From Aeromicrobium yanjiei (GTDB taxonomy: Bacteria > Actinomycetota > Actinomycetes > Propionibacteriales > Nocardioidaceae): a stretch of 64,000 bases of DNA. Below the pieces are notes generated by a model that was given only the letters and a program-made list of their open reading frames with translations, had not been told where the DNA came from and did not search any database. The stretch covers positions 2,666,001-2,730,000 of the forward strand of contig NZ_CP045737.1 of NCBI RefSeq assembly GCF_009649075.1, in the 5' to 3' direction. Positions 60,567 to 64,000 of the stretch are shown one piece after another; position 1 is the stretch's first letter; every line of letters begins with the position of its first letter. The translations under genes were made by a program, and so were the position numbers.

Positions 60567-61385
60567 TCAGAGACCGGAGCGACGGCTGACGGCACGGACG
60601 ACCCGTTGGTAGCCCGACCCGGTCAGCCGGACGAACGCGTCCAGCACCCACGCGTCCGGGCCGACCAGCACCCGCGCCTTGTCCTTCTCCACGCCCGCCA
60701 GGATGATGTCGGCGGCCTTGGCCGGCGACGTGCGCGCGAGCCGGTCGAACGACGAGGCCACGTGCTCGTGGTCGACCCCCTCGACCTCGCCACCGTTGCG
60801 CGCGATGTTGGTCCTGATGCCGCCGGGGTGCACGCACGTCACCTTCACGGGACGGTTGCCGTTGATCATCTCCTGGCGCAGCGCCTCGGTGAAGCCCCGC
60901 ACCGCGAACTTCGCGGCGTTGTACGCACTCTGCGACGGCACCGAGAACAGGCCGAACACGCTCGAGACGTTGATGACGTGTCCGTCACCGGACGCCACCA
61001 GGTGCGGCAGGAACGCCTTGGTGCCGTTGACCACGCCCCAGAAGTCCACGTCCATCACCCGGTCGATGTCCTTGAACGACATCTGCTCGACGGTGCCGGT
61101 GAATGCGATGCCGGCGTTGTTGAAGACCAGGTGCACGGCCCCGAGCTGCTCGGCGACCGTGTCGGCGTACGCCACGACCCGTTCGCGCTGGGAGACGTCC
61201 AGGACCTCGGCACGCACCTCGGCGCCGACAGCCCGCACGAGCGACTCGGTCTCGGCGAGCCCGGCGACGTCGATGTCGCAGATCGCGAGCCGCGCACCCC
61301 GTCGGGCGAGCTCGACCGCGAGCGCCCGGCCGATGCCCGATGCTGCGCCGGTGACGACGGCGACCTTGCCGCTGAAGTAGGTCAT
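60567..61385 (-). CDS. short-chain dehydrogenase/reductase
   Basis: A 272-residue classical SDR: cofactor loop VVTGAASGIGRALA, DI at the end of strand 2 (NAD preference), NNAG, catalytic Ser in VINVSSVFG and YxxxK as YNAAK. C-terminal membrane-peripheral helix typical of lipid-acting SDRs. GAGGA four bases before ATG 61385. First gene of the SDR-P450 operon; a perfect palindrome lies 13 bp upstream. Confidence 0.92.
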   Translation of the reverse strand: MTYFSGKVAVVTGAASGIGRALAVELARRGARLAICDIDVAGLAETESLVRAVGAEVRAEVLDVSQRERVVAYADTVAEQLGAVHLVFNNAGIAFTGTVEQMSFKDIDRVMDVDFWGVVNGTKAFLPHLVASGDGHVINVSSVFGLFSVPSQSAYNAAKFAVRGFTEALRQEMINGNRPVKVTCVHPGGIRTNIARNGGEVEGVDHEHVASSFDRLARTSPAKAADIILAGVEKDKARVLVGPDAWVLDAFVRLTGSGYQRVVRAVSRRSGL

Positions 61386-61397
61386 GCGGTCCTCGAT

Positions 61398-61420
61398 TCC
61401 AGATACTGCGAGTATCTGGA
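61398..61420. promoter_or_regulatory. palindromic operator of the SDR-P450 operon
   Basis: Ten-base perfect arms TCCAGATACT (61398-61407) and AGTATCTGGA (61411-61420) around GCG. TetR-like in size. No TetR gene is nearby, so the regulator lies elsewhere in the genome. Confidence 0.75.
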
Positions 61421-61443
61421 TCGGACGCTAGCAGAAGATCCGG

Positions 61444-62340
61444 TCAGGTGACAGAGCGTCGGCGCGGCGTCAGGCGGACGTCCGGCAGCGGCGGGGCCGG
61501 CACGACCTCCGAGCCGTGCCCGAGGACGTGGCCGAAACGGGCGGCCCCGGCCTCCCAGTCCGCTCGGGCCTCGGCGATGTCTTCGTGCGAGCGACCCACG
61601 AAGTTCCACCACATGACGAGCTCCTCGTCGAACGGCTCCCCGCCGATCAGCAGCAGGGTCGTGTCCTGCTGGACCTGCAGGCCGACCTCGGAGCGTCCCA
61701 CGGCGAGATAGCGCATCTCACGATGGGCGATGTCCTCACCGTCCACGGTGACCGGGCCGTCGACCGCGAGGACTGCGTGCTCGAAGTCGTCCCGCAGCGG
61801 CAGCCGCACGAACCCCGGCCGTACGCGCACCTCGGCCCCCACGATCGGCGTGTGGGTCGTGGCCGGCGAGACCGCGCCTGCGACCTCGCCGAGCAGGACG
61901 GTTGCCGACCAGCCGTCACCGGTGGCGGTGGGCAGGTCCGGGTGGTGCTCGAACTCCGCGGGCCCACGTCGCGCCCCGGCCGGCAGCGCGACCCACAGCT
62001 GGAGTCCGTGCATCGGGGCGTCGGGGTCACCGACCGAGAACTCCGAGTGGGACACGCCGTCACCGGACGTCATGAGGTTGAGCTCGCCCGGACGCAGCAC
62101 GAGCTCGCTGCCGAGGCTGTCGCGGTGGCGGATCTCGCCGGCCAACGGCCACGTGACGGTCTGCAGACCGATGTGCGGGTGCGGCAGGAGGGTCATCTGG
62201 TCGGTCGTCGGCCCGAAGTGATCGACGAAGCACCAGGCCCCCACGGTCGGGAACCCGCGCTGGGGCAAGGTGCGGTGCACGGTGAGACCGCGCAGACCAC
62301 CCAACGGCACCTCCCGCGCGCCGAGGGTCATGTCGCTCAT
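61444..62340 (-). CDS. pirin family protein
   Basis: A 298-residue bicupin of the pirin family; some members are quercetinases, others redox-dependent regulators. Metal ligands are seen in LLPHPHIGLQTVTW (two His) and DGVSHSEFS (His and Glu). C-terminal cupin is degenerate. TACGCT six bases before ATG 62340 suggests a leaderless start. Confidence 0.9.
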   Translation of the reverse strand: MSDMTLGAREVPLGGLRGLTVHRTLPQRGFPTVGAWCFVDHFGPTTDQMTLLPHPHIGLQTVTWPLAGEIRHRDSLGSELVLRPGELNLMTSGDGVSHSEFSVGDPDAPMHGLQLWVALPAGARRGPAEFEHHPDLPTATGDGWSATVLLGEVAGAVSPATTHTPIVGAEVRVRPGFVRLPLRDDFEHAVLAVDGPVTVDGEDIAHREMRYLAVGRSEVGLQVQQDTTLLLIGGEPFDEELVMWWNFVGRSHEDIAEARADWEAGAARFGHVLGHGSEVVPAPPLPDVRLTPRRRSVT

Positions 62341-62346
62341 GACAGC

Positions 62347-62352
62347 AGCGTA
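62347..62352 (-). promoter_or_regulatory. -10 box, leaderless pirin gene
   Basis: TACGCT on the minus strand, six bases before ATG 62340. Confidence 0.5.
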
Positions 62353-62444
62353 CGTCGCAGTCGGTCGGACTCGCTCGATCCAGGGGTATCCAACGTCACG
62401 CCTCCGCGACAGTGGCCAGGCGCGTCAGTGTCAGGGTGACACCG

Positions 62445-62450
62445 TAAAAT
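62445..62450 (+). promoter_or_regulatory. -10 box, leaderless SGNH hydrolase gene
   Basis: TAAAAT, six bases before GTG 62457. Confidence 0.6.
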
Positions 62451-62456
62451 CGGTGC

Positions 62457-63401
62457 GTGCCCCGTACCAGCAGAATCGCCACGACCGCCCTCATCGGTGG
62501 CGGGGCAACCGTCTCCGGGTTCTACGGCTTCCTGATCGGCGAGGCGATCCTGGCACGCAAGGCCATCGGGGTCACGGACGATCGTCCGCCGTCGCCCGAC
62601 GGCCTCTACGGCGACGACCTGCCCGGCGCCCCGATCCGGGTGCTGGTGATCGGCGACTCCGCTGCCGTCGGATACGGCACGGACCGCGCCGACGCGACAC
62701 CTCCCGCGATGCTGGGCATCGGCCTGGCCCACGTCATGGACGCGCCGGTCGAGATCCGCTCCCGTGCAGTCGTCGGGGCCAAGACCTCCGACCTCGCCGA
62801 GCAGATCGACTCGGTCGACGGATGGGAGCCGCACGTCGCGGTCATCGTGGTGGGGACCAACGACGTGACCCACCGGGTCTCACCGCGGACGTCCGCCGAG
62901 CAGCTCGGCGACGTCGTGCGGCGCCTCGTCGCCTCGGACTGCGCGGTCGTCGTCGGCACCACTCCTGACCTCGGCAGCATCCGCCCGATCATGCAGCCCC
63001 TGCGCATCGTCGCCCGTCAGATCAGCCGCGACCTCGCACGTCGCCAGACCATCGCCGTCGTCGAGGCCGGCGGCCGCGCCGTCTCGCTCGCCGATCTGCT
63101 CGGCGACCTGTTCACCGAGAACCGTGACGTCATGTTCGGCGCCGACCGGTTCCACCCGTCCGAGACCGGCTACGCCAACATGGTCTCGGTCCTGGTCCCT
63201 GCCGTCACGGCGTCGCTGCGCCAGCGGGCCTGGTCCTCGGCGTACGCCGACCTCGTCTCGCCGCAGCCCCCGCGCGACCTCATGTCGGTGCGCGACGCCG
63301 CAGCCGAGGCGTCCCAGCACGCCGGCACCCAGGTCGTCCAGGACGGCGGCCACGGCGGCGGACGGTGGGCCACCGTCCTGCGTCGCCGCCGCGCCGGCTG
63401 A
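62457..63401 (+). CDS. SGNH/GDSL hydrolase
   Basis: A 314-residue esterase/lipase-fold protein. N-terminal hydrophobic segment (residues ~8-32) may anchor or export it. SGNH blocks: VLVIGDSAAVGYG (Ser nucleophile), AVVGAKTSD (Gly), VVGTNDVTH (Asn) and DRFHPSETGY (His). The C-terminal ~80 residues are Ala/Gly-rich and likely disordered. Substrate unknown. Confidence 0.88.
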   Translation: MPRTSRIATTALIGGGATVSGFYGFLIGEAILARKAIGVTDDRPPSPDGLYGDDLPGAPIRVLVIGDSAAVGYGTDRADATPPAMLGIGLAHVMDAPVEIRSRAVVGAKTSDLAEQIDSVDGWEPHVAVIVVGTNDVTHRVSPRTSAEQLGDVVRRLVASDCAVVVGTTPDLGSIRPIMQPLRIVARQISRDLARRQTIAVVEAGGRAVSLADLLGDLFTENRDVMFGADRFHPSETGYANMVSVLVPAVTASLRQRAWSSAYADLVSPQPPRDLMSVRDAAAEASQHAGTQVVQDGGHGGGRWATVLRRRRAG

Positions 63402-63426
63402 CATACCCTCACCTCCCCGAACAGAC

Positions 63427-63458
63427 CGATGGCCGGCCCCCGAGGGGGCCGGCCATCG
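63427..63458. terminator. strong bidirectional terminator hairpin
   Basis: Fifteen-base perfect arms CGATGGCCGGCCCCC (63427-63441) and GGGGGCCGGCCATCG (63444-63458), between the convergent SGNH and Bax-inhibitor genes. Confidence 0.75.
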
Positions 63459-63481
63459 TCAGCTCACGGCTGCTGCGTCGA

Positions 63482-64000
63482 TCAGTTGTCGCCGCGCAGG
63501 ATCGCGAGGATGCGCAGGATCTCGATGTAGAGCCAGACCAGCGTGACGGTCAGGCCGAACGCCGCGCGCCAGGCCTCACGCTCGGGGATGCCGGCTGCGA
63601 CACCCTTCTCGACGTAGTCGAAGTCCATGATCAGCATGAAGACCGCGAGCACGACCAGCGCGCACGAGACGAGCAGGCCGAGCGTGTTGAAGCCACGCAG
63701 GCCGCCGTTGTCGAGCACACCCGTCAGGCTGAGCACGAAGTTGACCAGCAGGACGCCCACGACGCTGAACATCGCGATCGTGACGATCTTGCGGAAACGG
63801 TCCGTGACCTGGATGTTGAAGAACTTGTACGCCGCGAGCGTGCCGGCGAAGGCGATGACCGTTCCGAGGACAGCCTGGAAGACGATCGACGGGGCGTTGA
63901 CGTAGCCGGCGATGACCTTGGAGAAGGCACCGATGAAGACACCCTCGAAGACTGCGTATCCCAGCACCAGCGCGGGGCTGACGACCTTCTTGAACGAGTT
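63482..64000 (-). CDS. Bax inhibitor-1/YccA family protein (5' partial)
   Basis: The frame runs off the window end, so the N-terminus is missing. The 172 visible residues show about six helices with VVSPALVLGYAVFEGVFIGAFSK, FAGTLAAYKF, TDRFRKIVTIAM and the C-terminal EREAWRAAFGLTVTLVWLYIEILRILAIL, typical of the actinobacterial Bax-inhibitor-1/YccA family. Bacterial relatives are pH-sensitive Ca2+ leak channels; some bind FtsH. Complete gene expected at about 275 residues. Confidence 0.9.
   Translation of the reverse strand, partial: NSFKKVVSPALVLGYAVFEGVFIGAFSKVIAGYVNAPSIVFQAVLGTVIAFAGTLAAYKFFNIQVTDRFRKIVTIAMFSVVGVLLVNFVLSLTGVLDNGGLRGFNTLGLLVSCALVVLAVFMLIMDFDYVEKGVAAGIPEREAWRAAFGLTVTLVWLYIEILRILAILRGDN

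Overview
The window is about 70% GC, densely coded, and reads as chromosome from an actinomycete. Mycothiol S-conjugate amidase (mca), a DUF222/13E12-type HNH protein, DUF4245, DUF4307, DUF6542 and DUF6314 proteins, a type VII-like secreted protein set and many GTG starts all point there. The mix of families suggests a Nocardioides/Aeromicrobium-like member of the Propionibacteriales, but that genus-level guess is inference. No rRNA, tRNA, CRISPR array, prophage or insertion sequence was recognised.

Layout. 1-7,050: tail of a YibE/F-like membrane protein, an SNF2 helicase, RNase HI, an HNH nuclease, an MFS transporter with a coupled anchored protein, and an SRPBCC protein. 7,050-14,860: an accessory stretch of small genes (DUF222-HNH nuclease, SHOCT protein, methyltransferase, YunG-like, ankyrin, an ArsR-AHSA1 pair, a HhH protein, DUF1801), ending at ychF, whose last 29 bp are duplicated 637 bp away. 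14,860-19,070: ychF, a GNAT acetyltransferase, and a WXG100-like/DUF1023 hydrolase/lipoprotein set. 19,200-31,620: an MhuD-like monooxygenase, rmuC, DUF6542, a Na+/H+ antiporter with a UBP zinc finger, gamma-glutamyltranspeptidase, ispH, an NlpC/P60 hydrolase behind a ydaO-type c-di-AMP riboswitch, xseAB, glpX, and a hydrolase/PaiB pair. 31,650-34,640: a molybdate operon (HTH-TOBE regulator, modA, modB, modC). 34,650-42,790: DUF6314, a spermidine synthase-like protein, fumC, and a five-gene ABC operon whose ATPase has lost its catalytic motifs. 42,830-53,700: phoH-like, a Z-prenyl transferase, hemolysin III, a DUF255 protein, an AraC/DUF3224 pair, a CDF transporter, mca, greA and ilvA. 53,750-64,000: MarR, an AI-2E-type permease, msrA, a K+ channel, mug, an HxlR/NmrA-type pair, an SDR-P450 operon, pirin, an SGNH hydrolase, and a partial Bax-inhibitor-1 protein.

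Gene expression signals. At least 29 genes have a TANNNT -10 hexamer ending 6-8 nt before the start codon. Transcription would then begin at or next to the start codon, so these mRNAs are predicted to be leaderless. A second group has clear Shine-Dalgarno sequences, and operon-internal genes are mostly joined by 4-nt ATGA/GTGA overlaps. These patterns decided many of the start choices below.

Unexplained structure. The most interesting signals lie between genes: (i) a six-copy array of a 10-bp motif at exact 21-bp spacing, three copies in each orientation, between uppS and phoH; (ii) a long palindromic element present three times, each at a convergent gene junction, with conserved arms and a diverged but still self-complementary centre; (iii) the duplicated ychF 3' end; (iv) a repeat-rich convergent junction after fumC; and (v) perfect palindromic operators at the ArsR, HxlR and SDR-P450 loci.
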